Source: Apteryx mantelli (taxonomy: Eukaryota; Chordata; Aves; Apterygiformes; Apterygidae). Taken from it: DNA of 64,000 nt. Shown piece after piece: positions 20,735-34,400 of the stretch; the stretch's first letter is position 1, and each line of letters begins with the position of its first letter. The stretch spans positions 22,836,001-22,900,000 of the forward strand of contig NC_089981.1 of the NCBI RefSeq assembly GCF_036417845.1, given 5' to 3'. The translations under genes were made by a program, and so were the position numbers. The notes beneath the pieces are model-generated. The model was not told where the DNA came from and ran no database searches. It saw nothing but the letters and a program-made list of their open reading frames with translations.

Positions 20735-23700
20735 ACATCCTTCCCCAAATGGGGCCCTGGGTTCCCTTTGTTCTGCTACTTTTTTTTTTTTTCCTTTCTG
20801 CAGGAGGGCTGTTTAAAGCAAAATCTTTGAGGTAGAGAAAGCCCAAGGGCCCAACCTCCTGATGAGATGCCTTTCTGTGCAGGGAGTCTTTCTAATGTGA
20901 GGAAGTGCCAATAGGTCAATGAGACCTGTGTGCACAAACACCAATCAGCCGTGTCATTACTCCTTGTATGTAGATTTAAAATGATCTACATCTTCTTAAA
21001 AAAACAAAAAACAGCAGCTAAATTTATTCCTTGCGAATGGGAGTAACTGATGCCCTTGACTGGTTCAGGAAAGGTCAAGAAACCCTATGGCAAGATGAGA
21101 GGTTATGGAGCTTTATGTTTGTTCTAAGGCAAAATATAAGAAAATAACCTACTGTATCCCATCAAAATTAAAATACTGAAGACATTTTTCATGTATTTTA
21201 ATAGACAGTTAAGGACATAGACCCACTCCCTGCCCTTCTTCTGCCTGTTATAGATCACCATATGCTACCAGCCCTTTTAAACTGTGTGGTGGACCTGAAC
21301 TTGATGGAACAAATACATCTTTGATGTAAACTTCCTAAATTCTATGGGCTTATGCCAGGGATTAAAATATAGTCCATGTTGTTCTTGAATTCTGCTGGCA
21401 ATGTAGAATGTGCAAAATCATATTGTAACCATTAATTATGTAAAATATTTTGCCAAATTCATTTCAGATGTTTTTATCACGTCGATGACTGGGATGAGGG
21501 GCTTGAGACCACATGAAAACTGACATTTTCCTGAGTAACTTTACCTTGTTAATGAACTAAACAGTATTTCTCTATAGAGTTGTTATCTTGACAGTATATG
21601 ATAAATGATAAAACATTATTTTTTTAGTGAATTTACATGGTAAGAAATAGTACTGTTTCCTTTGCCTGAAATAAACTGGAATATTAGAAGCCTTCCAGGC
21701 AGAATCTTGTCAGTGCTTGGACTGCTCCTGGATGGTGTGTCACAAGAAACTTCGTAGACTTAACACTTTACAGTACCCTTTGAGAGAAGGGTGTGAAACA
21801 AGTGCAACTGCCAAACTTCAATGCTGCAGTTGGGTATGGATGGTGTTAATCCCCCTGAGGCCCCCAATTTAAGTGCCTCATTACTGAGTTTGTAGCAAAC
21901 AGTACGGGACGTGAGTCACTGGTGTCTTACGTTAGCTTCTTGCAGGTTTATCTCCTGTGAGTCAGTGATGATAAAGAAGCTGAGTTAATATTTACCTATT
22001 GTATTTACTAAATTCACATACCCTTTAATGGCAAATGATCCATGAAATGGGTTGTAAAGAAGCCAAGAAGGATTGTTCTTTTTGCTAGTACAGCTGCAGC
22101 AGAATGAAGGCCTCTTAGGCTGGAGGGCCCAATAAAGGGAAGAGTTATTAATCCCAGTGTGTCACTACGGGGGAATAGTTATAACCTGTGTGCCTGCAGT
22201 AGCAATGATTCTGTGATAAGGGAACAGCATATTCACAAGCTTTCTGTCAGTCTGATTTTTTTTTTCTGAAAACCTACTGTGTTTTCCTTCTGCAAACCCC
22301 AGGGTTGCCACACTTGAATATAAAAACTTCATTTGAATGCTAATATCCCTCCCCTGTCAGTAGCCCTAAAATCATTTCAGGCGATTAGAGCATCCAGGGA
22401 TTTTGGAGGAGTGCAGCCAGCACTCTCTGCAGAGAAGCCAGAAGCAGCAGCTCTGGTTAGTGACTGGCAGGGACTCTGCTTCCCGAGAAATGGCAAAGGA
22501 GTGGCCAAAATGACAGAGGAGACAAGTGGAGGTAAGAAAATGGTTAGGGTGCAGACCAAGAAGACAGGGTTTCGTCTTTCTCTGAATAGCAAGAGATGTG
22601 CTCTTGCTTTTCTCGGGGGAGGATCCCAGATGATTGATGTTACTTTCCCTGCTGAATGGAGTAGAAGAAGGAGGTTCAATGAATTGTCTGTTTTATTCTG
22701 TCTATCCCTTGGACACGTAGGTTTAACTAGTTTGGCTTTAACTAGTTTATTTAACTATAGTTTATGTTGTTCATTTTCCTCCCAGGCCCATATATGCTAG
22801 CTGGGACTTGCAGGAGGAAATCATGCTTTAGCTCATCACTCCTGCCCACCCTGGCATGCCCCTGAACCATCCTGCGTGTAGAAGACAAAGAGGAGGGAGT
22901 TGTGGTCATCAGACTCACCAGGTCTTTGTCAGGTAAAGACTGCTCCAACCTGAATGGTATCTTTGGGAGGCAGTTCATATGTGGTTCCTGCTGCTTTTGT
23001 GCTGCCTACTTGGAATAAAGGGATTTTGTTTTAGGTTCAGGAATCAGACCCCTGGACTCCTGTTTTTCTTTCTCCTCTCATACCAGTGTGAATGAAAGAG
23101 ATGTCTGTGCCTTGATCTCCTGGGTGGGAGTGGGAAGAGAAGAGGACTGTAATTAAAAAGATGAGCTCTATCTCTGCAGAGTTCTGCACTTGATTTTACC
23201 ACTGGCCTGGATTTGGGAAAATTAATAGATTTTGGCTTTTCTTGTTTATCCTCAGCTAAACTCTTCCTTTCTGTGTCAACATCAGTGGGATACTGACCTC
23301 TACGCTTTCTCTCCTGGGCTTCACAGCCCTTCCCTACATCAACCATTAATACTGTTCTGTGGCCTGAAAGAGGAGGCTACATTAACCAAAAACTGAATCT
23401 GAATGTTACCATGGGAATCTGCTGAATCTGAGTGTTACTATTGTACTGTATGGGATTTAATATCATCCTAATATCCGCTGTATCATAATCTCATAGTCTG
23501 GGTTATCTACTAGATATTCTGCTGTTTGACATCGTAATTGTTTGGGTGGAGAAGAGTGGGGAAGATGAGCTGTGATAGAAAGGAAAAGCAGCAGCAATCT
23601 ACTACTTCTATCACTGGTGCCCTAAAGTCTGTCAGCTCTGTATGCCAGCCAAAATGGCAGGGCTTCAAGAACAGACTTTACCTTCCAATAGTGCCCTGCC

Positions 23701-25199
23701 TCAAGTGTGACTGACAATGGAATTAATGGGGCACGGACAGTGGGAAAGGGGTAACATGAACTCATGTTTCATGTACTGTACAATGCTCTAACCCACTTGT
23801 GCGGGATTTTCTTAAGAGCAATGGCAGCAGCAAATCTTCTTCTGGCAGATATTTGCACCTGCACCTCTGAAAGCCACTTACTAAACAGCTCATAAACCTG
23901 TTGGGGGGAACAGCTGAAAAGAATCAGTGGGCCAGCTTTAGAATACTTAGCTCTGTACATGCCAGAAAGTTTGGTAAAACAGTGCACAAGTCCTTGAGGA
24001 CTGGCTTATTGTCTGCCAACCAGATACAAGGGCATGGACCTTTCCCAGTGAGTCCATGGGCTGACTGGGCTGAGGACTTGTAGCAGGGGTGAAATCTAAG
24101 TCCACTTGAAGCCATATTTGTGCTCACTTAGTACTGGGAATCATTCTGGCATTAGTGTATTCCGAAAGGGCTGTGTAGTAACTGAAGGTATTGAAACATG
24201 TCGTGCATGTTTGTCGGATTTGCTGGGACTGGGTGAGAGGCTTCCTCTGTGACAGAGACGGTTCCCCTATAGCTCGGATAAAGTAGAGCAGCATTAGGTC
24301 AGCTTGTGCCTTCAAAGCAGATAAATCTCCAAAGGAGACCCTAAAATTACTGACATCAAACATCTATGGCAGGAAATCTAGGCAGTGTAGGACATACATT
24401 GGCTCATGACTGAGCGCTCTGGATTTTTGATGGGTGTGTTCTGGGATATTAACACACTGAGAACTGCAATCGACCCCACTGACGCAGTATAATTTCAGAA
24501 CTGAAGGAATGAGCTGTGGTTTTTGTTTTGGTGGGTCTTGGGCACTACTCTAATGCTGTTTGGAAAAAACAAAGCTTCTATGTGCATAAAGAATAAATTA
24601 ACTTCCCATGCCTGACTGGTGCAATCAAACTACATTTGTTTGGTGGAGCTGAGAAGTTTGCAGTGTGTGGACTAATGCACTTCCTGGTCTGTTGAAGCAG
24701 TAAATCTCTGGTCTTTTTTGTAAAATAGTTTAAATTCGCTTGTTAAAGCCCATTTGCCTCCTGCCAAAAGTTTTTGCTCTAAATAAGCCATACATTATGC
24801 TTGACATTAAAATATTTTTTGCTCTAATGCTTAGAAGTAGCCACCAAGCCAGCAGAGGCAACAAACACTTTTCCTTGAGCTGGGGAACTGTCCTGATGTG
24901 CAAACCAGAGGAAAGCTTTGAATGAGGGCACTGATTGCTTGTTACTAATAACTGCTGTGAAAAAGAAAAACAATTGTTGCCAAAGAAAAGACAACACAGG
25001 GGAAAAAAATCTTTGTAAGGAAGGAGAAAAGCAAAGGACAGCTTTCTGTCCCCACATAAAGCAGGAGAAAACTTCTTGTTTCTGAAAGAGAGGAGGTTGC
25101 TGGGTGCTAAAGCATGAATCACTGAAAGAAAAATGAATGAAGCTCCACCTTTCAGGGACCATGCCATCAATGTTTTGTTCTCATGCCAGATTCCTGGAC

Positions 25200-25207
25200 T
25201 ATAAAAA
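25200..25207 (+). promoter_or_regulatory. TATA box of the ovomucin alpha-subunit gene
   Basis: TATAAAAA lies 74 bases upstream of the ATG. Transcription would start around 25228-25235, leaving a 5' leader of about 40 nt. A canonical TATA box suits a strongly expressed tissue-restricted secretory gene. The start site itself is inferred. Confidence 0.7.
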
Positions 25208-25273
25208 TCTGCCTATAAGCCAAGAAAAAACCACTTCCCTGGAAGGATTTTCAAGTTACCACTTCATGGCAAG

Positions 25274-25355
25274 ATGGAAATAAAAAAGGGGAGGTCATTT
25301 TGGATCTTCTGCCTAATTTGGAGTTTTTGCAAGGGCAAAGAACCAGTTCAGATAG
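25274..25355 (+). CDS. MUC5B: Ovomucin exon 1: start codon and signal peptide
   Basis: Residues 1-27. MEIKK, then the hydrophobic core [11 protein letters not shown] (9-19), then a likely cleavage near CKG/KEP. The start has a good context (A at -3, G at +4) and lies downstream of the TATA box. Donor ATAG|GTAAGA, phase 1 out. An out-of-frame ATG at 25266 overlaps it. Confidence 0.95.
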
Positions 25356-28300
25356 GTAAGAAAAAAATCTAATTATCAGATTAGTTACTCACATATTGCT
25401 CTTGACAACTAGAGTTATCAAATGAAAATATATAACATATTCATGTAAAAGCTATAGGCATGTCAGATATTGTTTAACAGTATACATATGCATCCTTAAC
25501 TTAAGCCATTTAAGTATTTTAGTATTTTTCTTTGTGCTACTAGGTAATTTAACAACTGTTTTATTTCCTAAGTGGGTAATCTTAAACAGCAGACTTTCTA
25601 GATCCTTTTTAACACATTTTGTTTATCTTCTTTATAGGAGAAATATGTCAGCATAATGCCTGCTAGGCTTGATTGGCCAGTATGAAATTGGGAGTACTCA
25701 CTTTTTTTGTGTTCTGCTATACTGTTACCTGGTTTGGTTTTGAATGTCTTACACCTTTCCCAGCCATTCAATACACAAACAACTGCTGTGGTGTTTTTTG
25801 CTGTCTTGGTAATTCTAGCAAATCTCCTTACAAGAATAAGCCAAGCTTTCTCATTTCCCATCACTGCTGTGTAAAAAAGTGCTAAATTACCATACTTCAC
25901 TTCAGTGCTGCAAACAACTATGGCAAATTACAGTCCCTTCAAAAAGCCATTTCTGTATACAGACTTGGCACTGTTGTTGATGTTGCACATTTCTAACATC
26001 AAGAGTGGAATTTTTCAGTGCTCCTCTGCTGGGTCTTAGATATGAATATCTCATAACATTTTAGTGTTCACTGAGTGTGTGAATGATCTTGATTTGATCT
26101 GTGATGGTCCTTGCTAGGTTGATGTTCCTAAATGTGCCACGTCAACAACAGAAAGAAACTTGCCCTTTTCTTCTTGCCGTTCTTCCACATGGGCCAAGAA
26201 GATTCGCTAAAAGCATAATAGAGCAAGCACATATTTAATTCGAGGTGTAGCTTTCTTTGATTCATATTGGCTTTGTGCAATCAGTGGTATGAAAACTACT
26301 TTCTATGCAATTAAAGTATCTGTCAATGCCTTAGGCATAAGTGCAGTGCAGCGCTCCAAGGCATGTGTTTTAGTTGAGATGAAAAATAAGTAGCTCTGAG
26401 CTGACTGCTGAAGCTGATGGCAGGCTTGGCTGCTGAGATCAGTGGCTGCCATTTTGCTGAGAAGTCATGTTGTTTGTAATGTCTCCTGGAGAAGAGACAA
26501 TAGAAGACTTCAGACCAAATTCTTGCCTGCTTTAAGGGGTAGGATTTCAAAGGCAGAAATAAGATTTAGGCAGTCAGGATGGGATTCCCCAGGAGAAACT
26601 TCTACCCTCCACTTTAGACATCTACAGTGTAGATGTATGTCTTCGTCTAAGTTGGCACACCTCAGCTCTCTTTATAGGCAATAGAGAGAAACAGGCAGTC
26701 TTGGAGCAGGGTTCATTTTCCTAGGTAGATGTATGAGATGGGGCAGCTGAACCCCTTCTGTTTCTCACTATTGGCTTCGAAGGAGCCTGGGCTGATCTGC
26801 TCGGATTGGAGGTGTGTCTGACGTGGACTTCTAATATTAGGTGAGATTAATTTCCTTCCTAGTGTCTTCCAGGGGGTGGTATTTGTGCCTTTGAAAATGT
26901 CTCCTTTAACATTTTTCAACAGTGATCTCAACTGCAAACCAGCACTTGTAGAGTGAATCACTAACCTTCCCACTCTGACTCGTTCTTCAGTCCAGGTCTC
27001 TACTGTCAGCAGGAGCGAATGTGCCACCTGGGGCAATTTTCACTTTCATACATTTGACCATGTTAAGTTCACTTTCCCTGGAACCTGCACATATGTCTTT
27101 GCTTCACACTGCAATGACAGCTACCAGGACTTTAACATCCAAATCAGGCGCAGCAACAAGAATAGCCTTTTGATCTACTTCACTGTCACCATCGACGGAG
27201 TAATCTTGGAGGTGAAAGAAACAGGCATCACAGTGAATGGGAACCAGTGAGTAAAGACTGTACTTCTGTTTTCTTGTGTTGTTGTTTTATTGTTACATAT
27301 TAGCTATGGGTGGTCTGTCTAGAAAGGAGTGCTATCCTGCAGAGGGACAAATGAGTGTATGCAATATGCTCACTTTGAACAGAGGCCATTCCATAGTAGC
27401 GGAGAAGGCAAGAAGCATGGAGACGCCCAGGAATCACAGGAACACCTTAGCAAAAGGCAATATAATGTCTAATGGAACTCTAACAAAATATAAGGTGTAG
27501 ATTTCCTTAATGTCATCTTTGTTTGGGGGGGGTGTCTCTTTTTTTTGAGGGGAGGAGATAAGGCCAACACTTTATTCATAGAAAATTTTGATTTTGAAGA
27601 AACTTAATTTTTTTTTCTCAAAATATTATTTCTGTGGTACTAAGCTTACTGTTGGTGGTTGCCATTCAGGAACAGCTGGTCCTTTTAGAAAAAGTTTTCT
27701 GTTTCTAGACAGATAAGTCTAGAAATTGCACTTCTTCATAGATCACAGCTTGCCATGGGTTATGGAGTCTTACACATAACTACAAAGGACAGAAGTTTCA
27801 GAAGTCAAAATCCATGCCTTTAATTCCAACCTGAAATGAACCAGAAAGCAAACTGCGGACAGAAGGGCAAAAATACTTCATGAAGAAATGGATAGTCAAG
27901 TGCAACAGTAGCTGAGTTTGGTGTAATTTTAAGGGTAACCTTCATGAGAGGTGCAGTGGTCTGCTCCCAGCATATAGGTATCAAGAGCTCAGGCGAGCTT
28001 TGACTCTGGGAAGAACCCTCACAACTTTGGTGAGAAAATTGCAAGCATTATGGCCTGTCTTTTCTTGATGGTCTTCCAGAAAAATCCAAATACAGAACAG
28101 CATTACTTGGTTGTAATTATAGTAGCAAAACCCAGATGTGTCCTAAATCAAAGGAGCAATATGTCTGCTGTCTTCTCCGCTGATTTTCTAGAGAGCCTAC
28201 CCCTCTTCTGGTGTAGAACAAGGAGAGTGCACAGAAAGGTGGGAAAGGTTGAGAACCTCAGTTAATTACCTTAATTAAGCTGAGGTTGGCTGTTTAAGCC

Positions 28301-31300
28301 CTTGGTGAGAGAAAAAAGTGGTCTAGGTCTGAGTGATGCCAGGACGTGGGTAGTAGAACAGACCAAAATTCCTCTGTGACTCCCAAGCACCAAAGAAAAG
28401 CCTGGAGAGATGATGAGAACCTGCGGTATCCTCATGTGGGAAGCGATTTCCCAGTAGTGTGATCTCGCTCCTCATATCCTTATGGATTAGGTCCTCAGTT
28501 CATGTAAACCAGCATAGCTGTATTGGTATCAGTAGAGCAGCTGATGTAGTATTGACACGCTTGTGATGAAAATACATTGTCTTGTGGATTAAGGTTAGTG
28601 AAAGGTCACAATGGAAAAAGTTATCATACCTATACTTAATGGATTGTGTGGATCAAGCCTGACCTTGAAAGGCATGTCCCTATGGCTTATTTGGCTCCTT
28701 TTGACTTTAGTCTTTTTTTTCTCCATATCTCTGAAACGATTTGATCAGTCTCTCTCTTTTTTTTTTTTTTTTTTTTTCCCTTCAATGTAGTCTGTTTTGT
28801 TTCCTCCAATTTCCAGGATCCCCTTGCCCTTCAGCTTGAAGAGCATCTTGATTGAGGACACCTGTGCTTACTTCCAAGTCACTTCCAAGCTGGGCCTGAC
28901 ACTCAAGTGGAACTGGGCTGACACTCTCCTAGTATGAACAGCCAGTTAGTTGTTTTTCTCTTGGTGAACCTCATCAGTGGTGGAAAGCAGAGCTGCACAC
29001 AGGCACCATGTTGATTTGGGGTTTGGGGGCAGGCAGTATCACTGTATCCATAAGGTGATGGGGACATACCACACTAGTTTGTTTCACAAACAATACCACA
29101 CAATTATTTCATGAGGCAGGTGACTGGAGTTGCAATCCCTAGGTCTCCCCAAGCAATTTTACCTGATGAAAGATGCCACTGTCAACCCTGGAGATAGCAT
29201 CCCTGTAATTAACTGCTTCCTGCATTGAGCACTGGCAGAAGCACAGCTAGTCCCCCCCAGCTCTGACTTGTTAGTTACCCTCTGTCCCGGTGCACATCTC
29301 ATGTGGGAAACTAATTTAATCTAATCTAATTTAATCTAATCTAATTTAATCTAATCTAGCCAGTTCAGTCCATGGCCTCTCTCATTCCAAGTCTGCATAT
29401 TGCCATGGGGGAGTTCCTCTCTATACATCTACCCCCAATATACTCTTTGCTGCGGTACTCTATTTACACCTCTGGGTGTAAACAGTAATTCTGCACAATC
29501 AGGAATGATAAGATTTGCAATACCTAAATAAATGAGAGTTGTATGTCATGTCTTGCAGTACAGAGAGACAGAGAGAGGGTAGAAATGGAACAGAGAGGAA
29601 AAAAATTGGGAAGCTTTGTGTAGATAGAAGGCCAGACAGAATATAAGGCCTATAGTCAGCTTCTACAGTCAAGTAGCGATTCTGTTTTAATCAAGTATTT
29701 GCTTCCCTCTCCCCCTGTACTAATTAATACCTGAAGTATGACAGGCACCACCTGTAGAGGGGACACGGTTTTAGGGAGGCACACCTTTTACAGATGGACC
29801 TGAGTAAGTTCTGTACTCCCCCCAAGCATGTGTCAGTGATGAGGTGCATTAGTTCAATCTAGTGAGGCAATAGTGTGCTAACCTGGCTCTTTATTGCACA
29901 GAGTATGGGCAGAACAAGTTATGCTGGGCAGGCCCAACCCTAGAAATACAGTAAAGTTTTCCACTTAGCCAATGGAATAGAAAAGCATTAGGTGCTGCTA
30001 AGAGTTGACCAGAAGCTGTTTCTTCACAGCACCCAGCATCACAGTTGAGTATCTGTCCTTCTGCCCAAAGCAGAGCTGTGGTACCCTGCATGAGGAAGGA
30101 AGCAGGTGTGTACTGGAAGATACTGGTCCAAGGATTAGTCCAGTATTCAGCATGCTGCAGTTAGCTGTTTAGTAGGTAGGAATAACAATTGTTAGAGAAT
30201 TATCTTCCTGCATAAGGTCAGCCTTTCAACTGGTAAATTTTAGGACAGATTTATAGCTGAAAAGAAAACTGCTGGAATGAGAGAAAAAGCATTTCTACTA
30301 TTGTGCTTTTCTACAGTGAACTGTGTAGTAACATGTGCTGTCGATGGGGAAAAAGACTTTAAACTCTGGCTTTCCTCTTTGCTTTTGTTTCTTAGTTGGA
30401 CCTGGAAGAAACATATAAAGAGAAAATATGTGGTCTGTGTGGGAACTATGATGGCAGTAAGAAGAATGATTTGATTTTGGACGGTAGGCCATGATTACAG
30501 CATGTTACCTGTAGGACAGGACTGTATTAATAATGTGACATGAAACCTGGCACACATTTTCTCTAAGTAGTGTTTCAGGTTTCCTGAGAGATATTCTGAA
30601 TACATGGACATCTCCCTATAACAGAGATGCATTTGAAGTGCTTCTGGGATGATTTGGGATCCTCTGCTGTTTGCAAACTTGCAACAGTGTCTCAAACCTC
30701 TTTGACCCAAATTAATTGCAAGGCTGTCATGCAATGCCATTGCCAGGTTTCCCACTGATAGCAAGAAATTTTAAGGAAGTTGCGGTCTCAAATGAAGCAT
30801 AGTGGATTTGTTCTCCTTGCATTTTCATCATTTTACAATTGGGTAGCAAGTGTGATTAGTTTTGCCTCTGTAACAAAATGGCTTTAGGAGGGCTTTTGTT
30901 TCCAGAAAAGTTAGTGAGAGGAAGGCTTTTGTGGAAGTTGTTCTTTCAGGCCTGCAACCAGTGAAGGGACTGAGCCAGTACAGGAGAACAGACCTGGTCA
31001 GAAATCTCTCTATTAAACTCCTTTTTTAAAATCAGAAAAATGGCAACTCCTGGATACTCTTCATAAGAATGTATAAATTTCAAAGAAACTTTTTGTCAGA
31101 AAGATTTCTCAGATCTAGAATCAAGTTTTTGGAAATGCTTTGGGAAAATGTACCCTTCTAGCTAGTGTAATGATTGCATGCATATATTGTGTACCTGTCT
31201 TTCTCCTTCTGTCCCTTCCCATCTTCTCTAGCCAGTGAAAAGTAGTAAATTACCAGATAATTAGAAACATTGGCACCTAAGGCTGTGCTCTAGTTTATGA

Positions 31301-31425
31301 TGGTAGAAAGCAACAAAACTGTGTGACTGCTACACATGCAAATACAGAACTCTGTAGATCAGATGCACCTATAAAGAACCAGATTTTCTGAGACTGATGA
31401 GCTGCAGGGTCAAGAGTGCCATGTG

Positions 31426-31467
<42 letters not shown>

Positions 31468-34400
31468 CTGCCAGCAGTCCTTGGTACAAGAGTGTCAAAT
31501 TCCTGATTCTAGCTGGACAGAAATTTTATCAGGCTGTCATCCTCTATATTATGGATGCTGTGGTTAGATCTGGGCACTTTGGTGAAGAACATATTGCCTT
31601 ATAGCACAAAGATTAAATGCATATTTACAGACCATTAACTGATTTAAAGGATTGCTGTGGATCTGACAGTTACTCTGATGCGTCTGGGGATTTTGCAGGG
31701 TATAAAATGCACCCGAGGCAGTTTGGGAACTTTCATAAAGTAGAGGATCCATCAGAAAAGTGTGCTGATGTGAGTCCAGATGACCACACTGGAAGAGATC
31801 CTAGGAAGAAAGATGATAGATGCAGTAAATATGTAAGTACGTGTGGCCAAGAAGTATAAACCCTCCTGACCTACAGTCCCAGACAGATTGTGTTGAAAGA
31901 AGTGTTATGTACAGAGCGTGCACTGAAATGAATTTGTCAGGAGTCCAGCCATGACTCTGAGAAAAAAAGTTGATCTTATAGCTGAAAGAATGTGCTCCTA
32001 CAGTGTTAAAGAAATGCATAATGGGAAAATATACAAGTGAATGACAGCTTCCAGTCCAAGAAAAAGAACCTCATGACAGTAGGTTAGACTGGATGATATC
32101 CTGAGATCCCCTCCAACCTGAATTATTCTGTGATGATGGACTCGTCATCAAAAATTGGGATGAACTTCATATAAATCTGAATGTTGGTAAAATGTTTATT
32201 ACTGCTTTTCTTTTCCTTCATTCTTTTTCTTTTTTCCCCAGAAAAAAAAATGTAAGAATCTTCTGTCCCGCTTTGGAAACTGCCCCAAAGTGGTTGCTTT
32301 TGATGACTACGTAACCACCTGTGCTGAAGATATGTGCCATTGTGTGGTTAATTCTTCTCACACTGATTTGGTTTCCAGCTGCATATGCAGCACTTTGAAC
32401 CAGTACTCTCGAGACTGTGTCCTCAGGAAGGGAGACCCTGGGGGATGGAGAACCAAAGAGCTTTGCTGTAAGTAGCTAGTGCTCTAGAGATTTTTTTCAG
32501 GTTAGCCATATATGGCCAAATCCTGATCCCAGCAGAGCTGAGCTGGGAGCCCTGTTACTACAGTGAATGAAGCAATAGGAACACTTTGACAGAAACATTG
32601 TTAGTAGAAAAGCTTCTATAAATTCAACTTGATTTTTTGCTCCTTAAATTTGAATTATTTTACATTTCTTCCTTCGTCTTCCTCCTTATGGCTTTTTTTC
32701 ATTTTTTTTTTCCCCATGCAATTAACTCATAAATGATCTTGTTTTAAATTGTGACATCTGTTGGCTCAGAAGAAGTCACCGAGAAGCCTCACATGTTTGT
32801 CCTCAGCTTATCCTATGTGTTCGTACTCCTGTGTTGCAGTTATTGAGAAGGAAATCACACTAAATCCAGGGGGAGGGCCACAGGAATTTCTTCCAAACAG
32901 CTGTTGTGGATTTAGATAGAGGATTAATGCTGGAAGGGCTGATATTCAAGGCAAAAAACAAGCTATTATGACTCCATAAATGATTCTAGTGTCCTTTGCT
33001 GGTACCATGGCTTCAGCCAACCTTGAGCTAGTAAAATAATGTGAAATCATATTTCCAAGCAGTACTGTTTTCTCCAGAGATGAAGTAACAGTGACCATAA
33101 GAAGTTCTTTTAATGGTTAAAAGAACATGGCAAGTCTGGGTAGAAAGTTTCGCAACCAGGGTATGGGGGGAAGGAGGAAGGAGTTGGGTAGTGATATAAT
33201 GATTCTAGAGCACTTGCAAGCGAGTCATTAACATATCCCATCTTGGATATACCATCCCATTTCATCTTGCAGATCAGGGATGCCCAAACAATATGGAGTA
33301 TATGGAATGTGGAAACTCCTGTGCTGACACATGTGCTGACCCAGAGAGGAGCAAGATTTGCAAAGCTCCTTGTACAGATGGCTGCTTCTGTCCTCCTGGT
33401 AAGGCAATTTACTTTTTCTAATGGGCCTGTGCATCAAAGGACAAATAGGGAGATTGTTCCCTTTCAGGTAGCAGCAATTATTTTATCATTTTACACTAAA
33501 GACAATGAGTAAACTGTTTTTTCTAGTACAATTAACAACTCTCTTCTTGATAGAACCAGACCTCTATAGGTTCAAGATCCTGACACTGGGGTTGGGGAGG
33601 GAAAGGACAGATGCCTAGGACTAGACAGAAAAAAATGGCACAGGTGTAGTGGAAAAAGAAAAGGAGAGGTGGTCTCTAGGTAGTAAGAATACAGGTGAAG
33701 ATGTCTTGTGAGGTGCCTCCATGTTACGAGTCATGGAGATGAATATCCAGCCTATTGGATACTAAATCTTGCCGTAGCAGGAAGAGGCCTGGAAGGTCAT
33801 TTTCCTTAAGACCTACTCCACCCATTTACAGAAATGAAGTACTCCTGACTTTTTTTTTTCTCCTTACTCTATTCTTTCTTCATGGTATTCCCAGACTCCC
33901 CTAAGAAATATTAACTAGTCAATGTGTCTGAACAGGAACTATCCTTGATGACCTCGGTGGCAAAAAATGCATCCCCAGAGACAGCTGCCCCTGTATGTTT
34001 CAAGGCAAAGTCTACTCATCTGGAGGGACTTACTCCACCCCTTGCCAAAACTGGTACTGTTGTGAACCTGACTGCACTAACAAGGGAGAGGCATTTATTA
34101 CAGAACATTGATGAGTTGCATTCTGTTGTTTTCTCCTTCCCCCCCACCCCGTTCCTAACATTTGTCTTAACTAATAACGGCACTAATGCAAAACTTGGGG
34201 TCTGAATTCCATCAGCTCCAGGAAAATTTAGAATAGGCCTCAACCTCACATAGTTATGATCCTCACTTGGAATCGCCAGGAAAGACTGAGCCCAAGATTT
34301 CAGAATGCGGAAAAATGAGACTCTTCGCTGGTTAGCTCAGAGACATTAGCCACTAAAGTGGGGCAAAGAGTCATACTGTGTTAATGAGTTACGTTTCCAA

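Larger units (their letters stand above)
13756..25195. other. Intergenic region between MUC2 and ovomucin
   Basis: About 11.4 kb. I read both strands and found no open frame with recognisable domains or consistent exon phases. It holds simple repeats (19081-19130, 20703-20731), a 62-bp tandem duplication (19409-19535) and a GC-richer stretch (about 15.6-17.5 kb and 22.3-22.6 kb) whose open frames look like chance. Enhancers for oviduct or goblet-cell expression could lie here, but I cannot point to one. Confidence 0.6.

Noticed and set aside
22333-22800. Plus-strand open frame of 155 codons
   Set aside because: Composition and codon use look random and it is contained in intergenic DNA; only the possible splice-bounded part is reported as a weak finding.
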